Notes: generated by a model not told the origin, from the letters alone. A DNA stretch of 64,000 nucleotides from Azospirillum sp. TSA2s (GCF_004923315.1 NZ_CP039649.1:124001-188000); one strand, 5' to 3'; shown: positions 53,711-62,192, counted from the first letter of the stretch. Made by a program: numbers and translations.

Positions 53711-55293
53711 GCGCCAGCGCCGAAAGCACCGGCGGTTTCGATGCGTCGCAGAGTGCCGCCGGCGGCCGCAATCCCTGGCTGATCGCCGTGGTGGTCTCCA
53801 TCGCCACCTTCATGGAGGTGCTGGACACCACCATCGCCAACGTCGCCTTGCGCTACATCTCCGGCACGCTGGCGGTCAGCGCCGACGAGGCGTCGTGGGT
53901 CGTCACCTCCTACCTCGTGGCGAACGCCATCGTGCTGACGGCCAGCAGCTTCATCGCCAAGCGTTATGGCCGCAAGCGCTTCTACCTGACCTGCCTGGGG
54001 CTGTTCACTGCCAGCTCGATCGCCTGCGGCTTCGCCTGGAATCTGGAATCGCTGCTGCTGTTCCGGGTGCTCCAGGGCTTCGCCGGTGGCGGCATGGTGC
54101 CGATCTCGCAGTCGATCCTGGCCGACAGCTTCCCGCCGGCCAAGCGCGGGCAGGCCTTCGCCATCTTCGGCATCGCCGTGGTGGTGGCGCCGGTGGTCGG
54201 GCCGACGCTGGGCGGCTGGCTGTCGGACAATCTGTCCTGGCACTGGTGCTTCCTGATCAACGGACCGGTAGGGCTGTTCGCCTTCGCGCTGGTCAGCTTC
54301 CTGGTGCAGGAGCCGAAATCCGCCATCGAGGAGCGCCAGCGGATGAAGCGGCAGGGCATCCGCATGGATGTGGTCGGCTTCCTGCTGGTGGCGACCTTCC
54401 TCGGCTCGCTGGAGGTGATCCTCGACCGCGGCCAGACCGACGACTGGTTCGCGTCCGGCTTCATCATCATCTTCACCGTCATCTGCATCGCCGCCTTCTG
54501 CCTGATGATCCCGTGGGAGATGACGCGGGAGAACCCGATGCTCGACCTGCGGATGGTGGCGACGCGGCAGTTCGGGTCCTGCTTCCTGGTGATGCTGGCG
54601 ACCGGCGCCATCCTGATCGCGACCACCCAGTTCCTGCCGGAGCTGCTGCAGGCCTATTACGGCTTCACCGCCACCTGGGCCGGCCTCGCCCTGTCGCCGG
54701 GCGGCATGGTGACCATGGTGATGATGATCGTCGTCGGCCGGCTGTCCGGACGCATCCAGCCGAAATACCTGATCGCCACTGGCGCCACCATCGTCGCGCT
54801 GGCGATGTGGGATTTGACGCGGCTGAACCCGGAGTCGACCTTCTGGTTCTTCGCGTGGTCGCGCATCTATATCGGCATCGGGTTGCCGCTGATCTTCATT
54901 CCGATCACCACGGCGTCCTATGACGGCATCCCGCGCGACAAGACCGATCAGGCCTCCGCCCTCATCAACGTCGCGCGCAATGTCGGCGGCTCCATCGGCG
55001 TGTCGATCGCCCAGAATGTGCTGGCCATGCGCGAGCAGTTCCACCACAGCCGGCTGGTCGAGACCATCGTCCCCTCCAACCCAGCCTATCAGCGCACCCT
55101 TGAACAGGCGACGACCTATTTCTCCACCGCCGGCGGACAGGCGGGGGCGCGGGACCGGGCCATCGCCTATATCGGGCAGCAGGTGCAGATGCAGACCGCC
55201 TATTGGGCCTACATCGACGTGTTCTTCGCCCTGATGCTGATCTCCGCCTCGGCCGTGCCGCTGGCCCTGATCCTGCGGCGGGTGAAGCACTGA
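53707..55293 (+). CDS. emrB: EmrB-like DHA2-family drug efflux transporter
   Basis: The 528-residue major facilitator protein has 14 membrane helices as expected for the DHA2 family. Motif D1 appears as FMEVLDTTIANVALRYISG at the first helix and motif C as FGIAVVVAPVVGPTLGGWL. It exports hydrophobic compounds in exchange for protons with the EmrA partner, whose stop it overlaps by 4 bp. No dedicated regulator is adjacent. Plant phenolics or bile-salt-like agents are typical substrates, not proven here. Confidence 0.93.
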   Translation: MSASAESTGGFDASQSAAGGRNPWLIAVVVSIATFMEVLDTTIANVALRYISGTLAVSADEASWVVTSYLVANAIVLTASSFIAKRYGRKRFYLTCLGLFTASSIACGFAWNLESLLLFRVLQGFAGGGMVPISQSILADSFPPAKRGQAFAIFGIAVVVAPVVGPTLGGWLSDNLSWHWCFLINGPVGLFAFALVSFLVQEPKSAIEERQRMKRQGIRMDVVGFLLVATFLGSLEVILDRGQTDDWFASGFIIIFTVICIAAFCLMIPWEMTRENPMLDLRMVATRQFGSCFLVMLATGAILIATTQFLPELLQAYYGFTATWAGLALSPGGMVTMVMMIVVGRLSGRIQPKYLIATGATIVALAMWDLTRLNPESTFWFFAWSRIYIGIGLPLIFIPITTASYDGIPRDKTDQASALINVARNVGGSIGVSIAQNVLAMREQFHHSRLVETIVPSNPAYQRTLEQATTYFSTAGGQAGARDRAIAYIGQQVQMQTAYWAYIDVFFALMLISASAVPLALILRRVKH

Positions 55294-55306
55294 AGACCGG
55301 CGGGGC

Positions 55307-56383
55307 TCACGCCCCGGCCTGTCCTTCGTACCAAGGCTTGGATGCCTTGACGATGCGCACCACCGACAGCATCACCGGCACTTCGACCAGCACGCCGACC
55401 ACGGTGGCGAGCGCGGCGCCGGAGCCGAGCCCGAACAGGCTGATGGCGGCGGCGACCGCCAGTTCGAAGAAGTTGGAGGCGCCGATCAGCGCCGCCGGCG
55501 CCGCCACGCACCACGCCACCCCGAACCGGCGCGACAGCCAATAGGCCAGACCGGCGTTGAAATAGACCTGGATCAGGATCGGCACCGCCAGCAGGACGAT
55601 GACCAACGGCTGCGCCAGGATCCGGTCGCCCTGGAAGCCGAACAGCAGCTCCAGCGTGGTCAGGAGCGCCAGCAGCGACACCGGCTGGATCCGGCCGAGA
55701 ACGCGCGCCAGCGCCGGCTCGCCGCCGGCCGCCAGCAGGCTGCGCCGCCAGAGCTGGGCCGCCAGCACCGGGATGACGATGTAGAGCAGCACCGACAGCA
55801 GCAGCGTCCCCCACGGCACGGTGATCGACGCGACGCCCAGCAGCAGCCCGACGATGGGCGCGAAGGCGAACACCATGATCAGGTCGTTCAGCGCCACCTG
55901 GCTCAGTGTGTAATGCGGTTCGCCCTCGCACAGGTTCGACCAGACGAACACCATGGCGGTGCAGGGCGCCGCCGCCAGCAGGATCAGTCCGGCGATGTAG
56001 GAGGAAATCTGTTCCTGCGGCAGCAGCGGGGCGAACAGATGGCCGATGAACAGCGTGCCGAGCAGCGCCATCGAGAAGGGCTTGACCGCCCAATTGATGA
56101 ACAGCGTCACGCCGATGCCGCGCCAATGCTCACCAACCTGTCCCAGCGCGCCGAGGTCGATCTTCAGCAGCATCGGCACGATCATCAGCCAGATCAGCAC
56201 CGCCACCGGCAGATTGACCTGGGCGACCTCCGCCGCCGCGATGCCCCGGAACAGGCCGGGCACCAGATGGCCGAGCGCGATGCCGGCGACGATGCACAGC
56301 GCCACCCACAGGCTGAGATAGCGCTCGAACAGGCCCATGGCGGGGCGCGCCGCCGCGGTGGTGGAGTGGACGTCAGCGGACAT
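55307..56383 (-). CDS. acr3: Arsenite efflux permease ACR3
   Basis: The 358-residue, ten-helix protein belongs to the ACR3 family of As(III) exporters. The conserved Cys essential in that family lies in AAPCTAMVFVWSNLCEGEP. The N-terminal FERYLSLWVALCIVAGIALGHLVP and the ALIGASNFFELAVAAAISLFG segment are signatures. Its start overlaps the end of arsC by 11 bp. It completes the arsR-arsC-acr3 operon: arsenate is reduced by ArsC and the arsenite expelled by ACR3. Confidence 0.94.
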   Translation of the reverse strand: MSADVHSTTAAARPAMGLFERYLSLWVALCIVAGIALGHLVPGLFRGIAAAEVAQVNLPVAVLIWLMIVPMLLKIDLGALGQVGEHWRGIGVTLFINWAVKPFSMALLGTLFIGHLFAPLLPQEQISSYIAGLILLAAAPCTAMVFVWSNLCEGEPHYTLSQVALNDLIMVFAFAPIVGLLLGVASITVPWGTLLLSVLLYIVIPVLAAQLWRRSLLAAGGEPALARVLGRIQPVSLLALLTTLELLFGFQGDRILAQPLVIVLLAVPILIQVYFNAGLAYWLSRRFGVAWCVAAPAALIGASNFFELAVAAAISLFGLGSGAALATVVGVLVEVPVMLSVVRIVKASKPWYEGQAGA

Positions 56384-56891
56384 CGGTGCCGCCCTCCGCC
56401 CGTGCCATGTCGTCCATTTTCCGCTTCAGCGCCATACGGTCGAGCGACGCGATGGGCAGGGCGGCGAAAGCCTGGATGCGGCGTTGGATCTGCCCGAACA
56501 CCGTGGCGGTGAAGGCGGCCTTCTCCGCCTCGGTGCCCGTGGCGCTGGACGGATCGGGGAAGCCCCAATGGGCGCTGATCGGTTGGCCCGGCCAGACCGG
56601 GCAGACCTCTCCGGCGGCGTTGTCGCAGACGGTGACGACGAAGTCCATGTGGGGGGCGCCGGTGGCGGCGAACTCGTCCCAGGTCTTCGACCGCAACTCC
56701 GCCGTCGGGAAGCCCAGCCGCTCCAGCAGGTCGCGGACATGGGGGTTGATGCGCCCGGACGGCTGGCTGCCGGCGCTGAAGCCGCGGAAGCGGCCCTTGC
56801 CCTCCCGGTTCAGCAGGCATTCGGCCATGACGCTGCGGGCGCTGTTGTGGGTACACAGGAACAGCACGTTGTAGACGCGATGCTCGACCAT
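56373..56891 (-). CDS. arsC: Arsenate reductase ArsC (LMW phosphatase type)
   Basis: The 172-residue enzyme reduces As(V) to As(III) with thioredoxin or a similar donor. The P-loop CTHNSARS begins at Cys13, and the family Cys is in VTVCDNAAGEVCPVWPG, followed by HWGFPDPS. The C-terminal 35 residues extend past the minimal domain. It lies between arsR (22 bp upstream) and acr3, with which it overlaps. Confidence 0.94.
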   Translation of the reverse strand: MVEHRVYNVLFLCTHNSARSVMAECLLNREGKGRFRGFSAGSQPSGRINPHVRDLLERLGFPTAELRSKTWDEFAATGAPHMDFVVTVCDNAAGEVCPVWPGQPISAHWGFPDPSSATGTEAEKAAFTATVFGQIQRRIQAFAALPIASLDRMALKRKMDDMARAEGGTDVR

Positions 56892-56913
56892 TCTTCGCTC
56901 CGTTTGCAGGCGG

Positions 56914-57312
56914 TCAGCAGCCGCGGCGCGGCCCTGCGGACGCTCCTTGGCAGGGATTTTCCTCAGTCACCGTGTTGGCCGGTCCCGGCGTCGGCGCGCA
57001 GAGCGGCACGCAGGCGGCGGGATTGGCCGACCGGCCGCAGCAATTCTCCGACAGGAATCCGACGATGCCGGTCATCCGTTCGAAATCGGCCGAGTAGATC
57101 AGCGACCGGCTTTCTCGCCGCTGCCCGATCAGCCCGGCATGGGTCAGGTTGGACAGGTGAAAGGACAGGGTGGCCGGCGCGACCGCCAGCGCCTCCGCAA
57201 TCGCCCCGGCGGAGCGGCCCTCCGGCCCCGCTTCCACCAGCAGGCGGAAGATGTCCAGCCGCGTCTCCTGCGCCAGCGCCGCCAGTCCGGCCAGGACGTC
57301 CTTCTTCTCCAT
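56914..57312 (-). CDS. arsR: ArsR-family repressor of the arsenic operon
   Basis: The 132-residue winged-helix regulator has its HTH around LAVAPATLSFHLSNLTHAGLI. It lacks the classical ELCVCD metal site in the DNA-binding helix. Instead Cys pairs cluster in the C-terminal tail (ENCCGRSANPAACVPLC), a type of As(III) site seen in other ArsR lineages. The ATG at 57312 follows GGGGGCC; one at 57324 is also possible. Two dyads at 57326-57353 and 57381-57402 are probable operators, so it should repress its own operon until arsenite binds. Confidence 0.9.
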   Translation of the reverse strand: MEKKDVLAGLAALAQETRLDIFRLLVEAGPEGRSAGAIAEALAVAPATLSFHLSNLTHAGLIGQRRESRSLIYSADFERMTGIVGFLSENCCGRSANPAACVPLCAPTPGPANTVTEENPCQGASAGPRRGC

Positions 57313-57325
57313 GCCGGCCCCCATA

Positions 57326-57353
57326 AATTCGATGTTTCGACAAGTATCGAATT
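57326..57353. promoter_or_regulatory. ArsR operator candidate, proximal dyad
   Basis: AATTCGAT at 57326-57333 and ATCGAATT at 57346-57353 are perfect inverted arms separated by 12 bp, directly before the arsR start. The TTCGA core matches the second dyad. Confidence 0.6.
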
Positions 57354-57380
57354 AACTGCCGTGGACAGGGCTGTCAATCT

Positions 57381-57402
57381 CATTTCGATGACAGTCGAAA
57401 TG
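57381..57402. promoter_or_regulatory. ArsR operator candidate, distal dyad
   Basis: CATTTCGA-TGACAG-TCGAAATG is a perfect 8-6-8 inverted repeat about 30 bp further upstream, sharing the TTCGA core. Confidence 0.6.
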
Positions 57403-57751
57403 ACCGGTGGCCGGCCGGCGCCGTGGACAGGACTGCCTTCGGGAGATTGTCGGCAGCCGCATCGGCGGCGCGGCTAGTGTCAAGATCCAGTTAAGAATGC
57501 GGCACAACCAAAATCATATTACGTCATAATTCAGAATGATTTTATCTCTATGCTTTTGAGTCCCTATAGACAAGCGAGCCATCGAAACATACCTCTATCG
57601 ATAACGCCGATGACGAAGAGGTTTGGGGCGATCAGCGCCCTCTTCGAATTCATTGTCCATTCATGAGCGATGTCCGCCAACAGGCATCGTCTTTCGTCCG
57701 CTGCGCGCCAGGCGCGGCGCGCGTCTTTCTGGATACGGAGAACTCCCCACC
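57403..57751. other. Intergenic region between ars operon and pyp
   Basis: About 350 bp holds no gene. It turns AT-rich at 57505-57600 in contrast to its surroundings and contains the inverted repeat listed at 57510-57543. This is the only place for the pyp promoter unless it lies just before the start. Confidence 0.5.
57510..57543. promoter_or_regulatory. AT-rich inverted repeat upstream of pyp
   Basis: AAAATCAT and ATGATTTT are perfect 8-bp arms with an 18-bp spacer, about 210 bp before pyp. It could be a regulator site or a transcription boundary. Confidence 0.35.
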
Positions 57752-58141
57752 ATGCCCGCGACCATGCAACTCGTCGAGTTCGGCTCCTCCGACATCGAAA
57801 ATACCCTCGGCAAAATGAGCGCGTCGGAGATTGACCGTCTGGCGTTCGGCGCCGTTCAGCTCGATGCCACCGGTCGCATCCTCCAGTACAATTCCGCCGA
57901 AGGCGCCATCACCGGACGCGACCCGAAGACCGTCGTCGGCAAGAATTTCTTCACCGAGATCGCCCCTTGCACCAACACCCCGGCCTTCAAGGGCGTGTTC
58001 GACAAGGGAGTGAAGTCCGGAGACCTGAACACGATGATCGAGTACACCTTCAACTACCAGATGCAGCCGACCAAGGTGAAGGTCCACATGAAGAAGGCGT
58101 TGATCGGCGACAGCTATTGGGTGTTCGTCAAGCGCCTGTGA
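57752..58141 (+). CDS. pyp: Photoactive yellow protein
   Basis: PYP is a small PAS-fold blue-light receptor that binds p-coumaric acid by a thioester and photocycles. The 129-residue protein is the usual size, and the whole chain parallels the Halorhodospira protein (ENTLGKM, AFGAVQLD, KVHMKKALIGDSYWVFVKR). With an offset of four, all pocket residues are kept: Y46, E50, T54, R56, the chromophore Cys73 in EIAPCTN, F100 and M104. No output domain is fused, so signalling must pass to a partner not seen here. The ATG follows CGGAGAACTCCCCACC. The coumarate ligase gene begins 10 bp after its stop, providing the activated chromophore. Confidence 0.96.
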   Translation: MPATMQLVEFGSSDIENTLGKMSASEIDRLAFGAVQLDATGRILQYNSAEGAITGRDPKTVVGKNFFTEIAPCTNTPAFKGVFDKGVKSGDLNTMIEYTFNYQMQPTKVKVHMKKALIGDSYWVFVKRL

Positions 58142-58151
58142 GCGGGTTTCC

Positions 58152-59381
58152 ATGACGATCCAACGATGGTGGCGGAATCGCGAGAGCCTGAACCGGGTCC
58201 TGTGCGATTTGCTGGCCGGCGAATTCGCACGGCTTCGGCCGGGCGGTTCGCCGCCGGCGCATCCCCATCGCTGGCCGGAGACGCTTCCGCTCGGCCCTGA
58301 CGGGGTGGGAGCCGACTCCCTCGATCTCCTGCAACTCGCCGCGGCCCTCAACGAGGCGCTGCACCTGCACCGCAGCGGCATCGAGGATTACCTTCTGATG
58401 CATCGGACGGTCGGGGACTGGCTCGACGTCTGCGAGGCGGCGCTCGGCCGTTTCGATGGTGCGCTGAGTTTCCGCACGTCGGGCAGCACCGGCGAGGGGA
58501 AGCGTTGCGAGCATCCGCTGGCCGCGCTGGAGGAAGAGGCCGACGCGCTGGCCGCTCTCCTGTCCGGCGGCGCGGAGGCGCCGCGGCGTGTCGTGAGCGT
58601 CGTCCCCGCCCACCACATCTACGGCTTCCTGTTCACGGTGCTGCTGCCGGACCGCCTCGCCGTCCCGGTGGTGGATGGACGCGGCACCTCGCCCGGCGGT
58701 CTTGCGGCTCGGCTCGGCCCCGGTGACCTCGTCGTCGCTCACCCCGACTGGTGGGGCGCCTTGCTGCGTTCCGGCGCGGCCCTGCCGGACGGGGTGACGG
58801 GCACCAGTTCCACCGCGCCCTGTCCGCCGGACACGGCGCGTGGCGTGCGTGGGGTCGGGTTGGCGCGGCTGGTGGAGGTGTTCGGGTCCTCGGAAACCGC
58901 CGGGCTCGGCTGGCGCGAGAGCCCCGACGCACCATTCCGGCCCTTTCCCTGGTGGCGTTTCGGCGACGACGGCAGGGTGACCCGGCGTCTGGCCGACGGA
59001 ACGGTCCTGTCCGCCACACTCCAGGACCGGTTGAGTCACGACGAAGAAGGCTTCCGTCCAAGCGGTCGCCTCGACACGGTCGTGCAGGTCGGTGGGGTGA
59101 ACGTGTCACTGGCGGGGGTGCAGGCGCATCTGGCCGGCCATCCCGATGTCGAAGCCGCCGCCGTAAGGCTGATGCGGCCCGAGGAGGGGACACGCCTCAA
59201 GGCCTTCATCGTCCCGGCACGCACGGCACCACCACGGGAGGAGCTGTATCGGCGGCTGACCGACTGGATCGAGGCGACGCTTCCCGCCCCGCACCGTCCG
59301 CGTGCCCTTGCCTTCGGCCCGGCATTGCCGGTGAATGGAATGGGAAAGCCCTGCGACTGGCCGCTGGCGACTTGCCGCTGA
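58152..59381 (+). CDS. pcl: 4-coumarate-CoA ligase of the PYP-activation family
   Basis: The enzyme activates p-coumarate to its CoA thioester for loading on PYP. The 409 residues show adenylation motifs: FRTSGSTGEGKRCEH (P-loop), EVFGSSETAGLGW, the SGRLDTVVQVGGVNVSL hinge region, and a C-terminal Lys in NGMGKPCDWPL. It is shorter than plant 4CL (about 550 residues), as is usual for the PYP-linked type. Residues 48-90 carry GVGADSLDLLQLAAALNEAL, which resembles the carrier-protein DSL site; it may be a family feature. The ATG lies 10 bp after pyp. No tyrosine ammonia-lyase gene is in the window, so coumarate may come from elsewhere. Confidence 0.9.
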   Translation: MTIQRWWRNRESLNRVLCDLLAGEFARLRPGGSPPAHPHRWPETLPLGPDGVGADSLDLLQLAAALNEALHLHRSGIEDYLLMHRTVGDWLDVCEAALGRFDGALSFRTSGSTGEGKRCEHPLAALEEEADALAALLSGGAEAPRRVVSVVPAHHIYGFLFTVLLPDRLAVPVVDGRGTSPGGLAARLGPGDLVVAHPDWWGALLRSGAALPDGVTGTSSTAPCPPDTARGVRGVGLARLVEVFGSSETAGLGWRESPDAPFRPFPWWRFGDDGRVTRRLADGTVLSATLQDRLSHDEEGFRPSGRLDTVVQVGGVNVSLAGVQAHLAGHPDVEAAAVRLMRPEEGTRLKAFIVPARTAPPREELYRRLTDWIEATLPAPHRPRALAFGPALPVNGMGKPCDWPLATCR

Positions 59382-59461
59382 CGTCGCAGGGGTGAGCGGC
59401 GGGGCGGGTTGCCCGCGGAATTCGTCTGGAAGACGCGGGCCAACCGCTCCCCTCGCCGGGC

Positions 59462-59542
59462 TTAGAAGCCGATGATGCCGGTCATCCAAAGCAGGATCAC
59501 GATAATTCCGGGGACACCCAGAAGCCAAAGCAAGATAGGCAT
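59462..59542 (-). CDS. 26-residue hydrophobic membrane peptide
   Basis: The sequence MPILLWLLGVPGIIVILLWM continues to a TAA stop as one membrane helix with a Gly-Val-Pro kink. A strong GGAGG lies 6 bases before the ATG. A consensus EcfG promoter is about 60 bp upstream. Similar tiny hydrophobic proteins are known in proteobacteria without assigned function. It probably sits in the inner membrane and is made in general stress. It is convergent with pcl. Confidence 0.75.
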   Translation of the reverse strand: MPILLWLLGVPGIIVILLWMTGIIGF

Positions 59543-59604
59543 GCGACGCCTCCATATTCCGAGGGACAGGTTGGAAGAGCAGAACTCTTCGATGCTGCCG
59601 ATTC

Positions 59605-59630
59605 AACGAAACAGCGTGGGCATCTGTTCC
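59605..59630 (-). promoter_or_regulatory. EcfG (general stress) promoter of the membrane peptide
   Basis: Read on the minus strand, GGAAC (59630-59626) is separated by exactly 17 bases from CGTT (59608-59605), the consensus of alphaproteobacterial EcfG. Transcription would start near 59598, giving a leader of roughly 55 bases to the ATG at 59542. Confidence 0.8.
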
Positions 59631-59727
59631 ATCATTTTTTTGCCGCGCTCACGGTAGACGCAAAAATTTCAAGGGCGTCGCGGATGGAACCGTTCGGAAT
59701 TGGGTGGTGGGCAGGCGATGAACTCCC

Positions 59728-60603
59728 TCAATCCTCCAGCAGTTGCCGCCCGTCGGCGATGATCGACACCAGGGCGTCCATCACCGCCCGCACCCGTGCC
59801 GACCGCCGCAAATCGCCATGCACCAGCAGCCACAGCTCGCGCGGCTGCGGCGGCGGGGGAGCGGGGTCGGGCATGACCGCGACCAGGGCGGGATCGGACC
59901 GGCCGAGGAAATGCGGAATCGCCGCGATGCCGACGCCGGCCGACGCCGCGCCGCGCAGGCTCATCAGGTCGTTGGCGCGGAAGACGAAGGGTCGGCGGCC
60001 GGCGATCTGGCGTAGCCAGCGCTGTTGCGGCACATGGTCAAGGCTCTCGTCATAACCGATGAACTCCCAGCCGGCCTCGCCCCTTCCGTCGAGATAGCCT
60101 TGCGTGGCGTAAAGCCCGTAGCCCATCGCGCCGACGCGACGGGCGACCAGCCCCTCGTCCTCCGGCCGCTGCAGGCGCAGGGCGAGGTCGGCTTCCCGCC
60201 GGGTCAGGCTGACCGCGCGGGCATCGCCCACCAACTCCACCACCAGCTTCGGCAGGGTCCGCCGCAGCCCGGCCAACCGCGGGGCGAGGAAATGGCTGGC
60301 GAAGGCCGGCGGGGCCGACAGGCGCACCGTGCCGGCCGGCTCGCCCGGCTGGCCGCGGGCATGGCGCTCCACCGCCAGCACGCCGTCCTCCACCCGGCGG
60401 GCCAGCGCCGCGAACTCCTCCCCCTCCGCCGTCGGGGCGTAGCCGCGCGGCAGCCGGTCGAACAGGCGCACGCCCAGATCGGCTTCCAGCGCCGCCACCC
60501 GGCGGGCGACCGTGGAATGGTCGACCCCCAGCCTCCGCGCCGTCGCCGACAGGCTGCCGCTGTCCGCCAGCGCCAGGAAGATGCGCAAGTCATCCCAATT
60601 CAT
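59728..60603 (-). CDS. LysR-family transcriptional regulator
   Basis: The 291-residue regulator has the HTH at residues 1-60 (MNWDDLRIFLALADSGSLSATARRLGVDHSTVARRV) and an effector domain beginning GTVRLSAPPAF. The C terminus has a Pro-rich stretch (PDPAPPPPQPRE) before the last strand. It is divergent from the quinone reductase gene at 60719 across 115 bp, the typical LysR target arrangement. The inducer is unknown. Confidence 0.92.
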   Translation of the reverse strand: MNWDDLRIFLALADSGSLSATARRLGVDHSTVARRVAALEADLGVRLFDRLPRGYAPTAEGEEFAALARRVEDGVLAVERHARGQPGEPAGTVRLSAPPAFASHFLAPRLAGLRRTLPKLVVELVGDARAVSLTRREADLALRLQRPEDEGLVARRVGAMGYGLYATQGYLDGRGEAGWEFIGYDESLDHVPQQRWLRQIAGRRPFVFRANDLMSLRGAASAGVGIAAIPHFLGRSDPALVAVMPDPAPPPPQPRELWLLVHGDLRRSARVRAVMDALVSIIADGRQLLED

Positions 60604-60718
60604 CGCTCACCAGTTCTGCGCAAAAACACCCAGATTGTGAGCGATCTTGCCGAATGTCCGCGCACTGCGCCACAGATTAACCTCCGCTCCATCGCAACGA
60701 TCGACGGAGACAGCCGCG

Positions 60719-61696
60719 ATGATCCGCTCCATTCAGATGACCGCGCCGGGTGGCGCCGAGGTGCTGAGGCACGCCCTTATCGACCTGCCGGCGCCGGGCG
60801 CCGGGGAAATCCGCCTGCGCCATGAGGCCGCCGGGGTCAATTTCGTCGACATCTACCATCGCACCGGCCTGTACCCGCTGCCATCCTATCCCGCCACGCT
60901 CGGCGTCGAAGGCGCAGGCGTGGTGGAGGCGGTCGGGCCGGGCGTGGAGGGGCTCGCCGTCGGCGACCGCGTCGCCTGGGCCGGTCTGCCGGCCGGCGGC
61001 TATGCCGATGCGCGCCTGCTCGCCGCCGACCGCGCCGTGCGCCTGCCCGAAGGTGTCGAGCCGGTCACTGCCGCCTCGCTGATGCTGCGCGGGATCACCG
61101 TGCATATGCTGCTGAACCGGGTCTGCCCGGTGGGTCCCGGCAGTACGATCCTGGTGCACGCCGCCGCCGGCGGGCTGGGCCTGCTGCTGACCCAATGGGC
61201 GAAGAGCCTGGGCGCCACCGTCATCGGCACCGTCGGCAGCGCCGCCAAGGCGGAGACCGCCCGCGCCCACGGGCTCGACCACGCCATCCTTTACCAGGAG
61301 GAGGACTTCGTCGCCGCGGTGCGCGACCTGACCGGCGGGCGCGGAGCCGACGTCGCGGTGGACGGCATCGGCGGCGACACGCTGCGCCGGACCTTCGACG
61401 CGGTGCGGCTGTTCGGCACGGTGGCCAGCGTCGGTCAGGCCGGCGGCCCGGTTTCGCCGATCGAGCTGTCCGAACTTGGACCGCGCCGTTCGCTCTGCCT
61501 CGCCCGGCCCAGCGTGTTCGGCTACATGTCCGACCTCGCCGCCTACCGCGTCGCCGCCGAGGAGGTGCTGTCGCGTGTCGCCAATGGCCTGAGTGCCGGC
61601 CCGGTGACCTGCCTGCCGTTGGACGCCGCCGCCGAGGCCCATCGCGCGCTGGAAGGGCGCGGCACCAGCGGCGCCCTGGTGCTGATGCCCAACTGA
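60719..61696 (+). CDS. NADPH:quinone oxidoreductase (zinc-independent MDR)
   Basis: The 325-residue protein is a QOR-type enzyme. The N-terminal EAAGVNFVDIYHRTGLYPLPSYP is the classic signature, and the cofactor site is VHAAAGGLGLLLTQWAKSLGA. It reduces quinones with NADPH. The start at 60719 follows GACGGAGACAGCC. It is the probable target of the divergent LysR regulator. It is only distantly like the MDR protein at 36568. Confidence 0.93.
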   Translation: MIRSIQMTAPGGAEVLRHALIDLPAPGAGEIRLRHEAAGVNFVDIYHRTGLYPLPSYPATLGVEGAGVVEAVGPGVEGLAVGDRVAWAGLPAGGYADARLLAADRAVRLPEGVEPVTAASLMLRGITVHMLLNRVCPVGPGSTILVHAAAGGLGLLLTQWAKSLGATVIGTVGSAAKAETARAHGLDHAILYQEEDFVAAVRDLTGGRGADVAVDGIGGDTLRRTFDAVRLFGTVASVGQAGGPVSPIELSELGPRRSLCLARPSVFGYMSDLAAYRVAAEEVLSRVANGLSAGPVTCLPLDAAAEAHRALEGRGTSGALVLMPN

Positions 61697-61715
61697 CGCC
61701 GGCCTGACGCGCCGC

Positions 61716-62192
61716 CTATCGCGGCGCCAGCCACTTCTCCATCGCATAGTTGTGGATCGGCACGTCGCCGATCCGCAGCTCGCGGCGCTCCAGCAGGGTG
61801 AAGCCGCGGCGCAGGAAGAAGGGGCGGGCCGCCTCGCTCGCTTCCACATGCAGGCGGGGATGGCCGAGCGCCCGGGCGCGCGCCTCCAGCATGTCGACCA
61901 GCGCCGACATCACGCCGCGGCCGGCGGTTTCCGGCGCGCAATAGAGGAAGTTGATGTGGCCGTCGGATTCGACGTCGCTGAAGGCCACCGGCCGGTCGGC
62001 CTCGTCCACCGCGACCAGGGCGACGCGGCCGTCGCCATAGGCCTCCCGCACCCGCTCCACCGTCGGCGCCTGCGCGGCCCAGGCCTCCACCTGCTCGGGG
62101 CTGTAGAATCGCCGGCCGATGCCGCGGACGGAGCGGGCATAGATCTCCGCCAGAACCGGGGCGTCCGACGGTCGGTAGTCTCTGATCCTCAT
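61716..62192 (-). CDS. GNAT-family N-acetyltransferase
   Basis: The 158-residue protein has the GNAT fold; its acetyl-CoA site corresponds to NFLYCAPETAGRGVMSALVDM and the C-terminal part is ASEAARPFFLRRGFTLLERRELRIG. It resembles PhnO/YafP-like acetyltransferases. The ATG at 62192 is preferred because AAGGGGCAG precedes it; one at 62213 is in frame. The substrate is unknown. It follows the sugar dehydrogenase gene by 31 bp on the same strand. Confidence 0.88.
   Translation of the reverse strand: MRIRDYRPSDAPVLAEIYARSVRGIGRRFYSPEQVEAWAAQAPTVERVREAYGDGRVALVAVDEADRPVAFSDVESDGHINFLYCAPETAGRGVMSALVDMLEARARALGHPRLHVEASEAARPFFLRRGFTLLERRELRIGDVPIHNYAMEKWLAPR

Noticed and set aside
59633..59672. 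Rho-independent terminator for the LysR gene
   Set aside because: ATTTTTTTGC and GCAAAAATTT can pair, but the stem is AT-only at the base with no GC-rich core followed by a T-run, so it is too weak to call.
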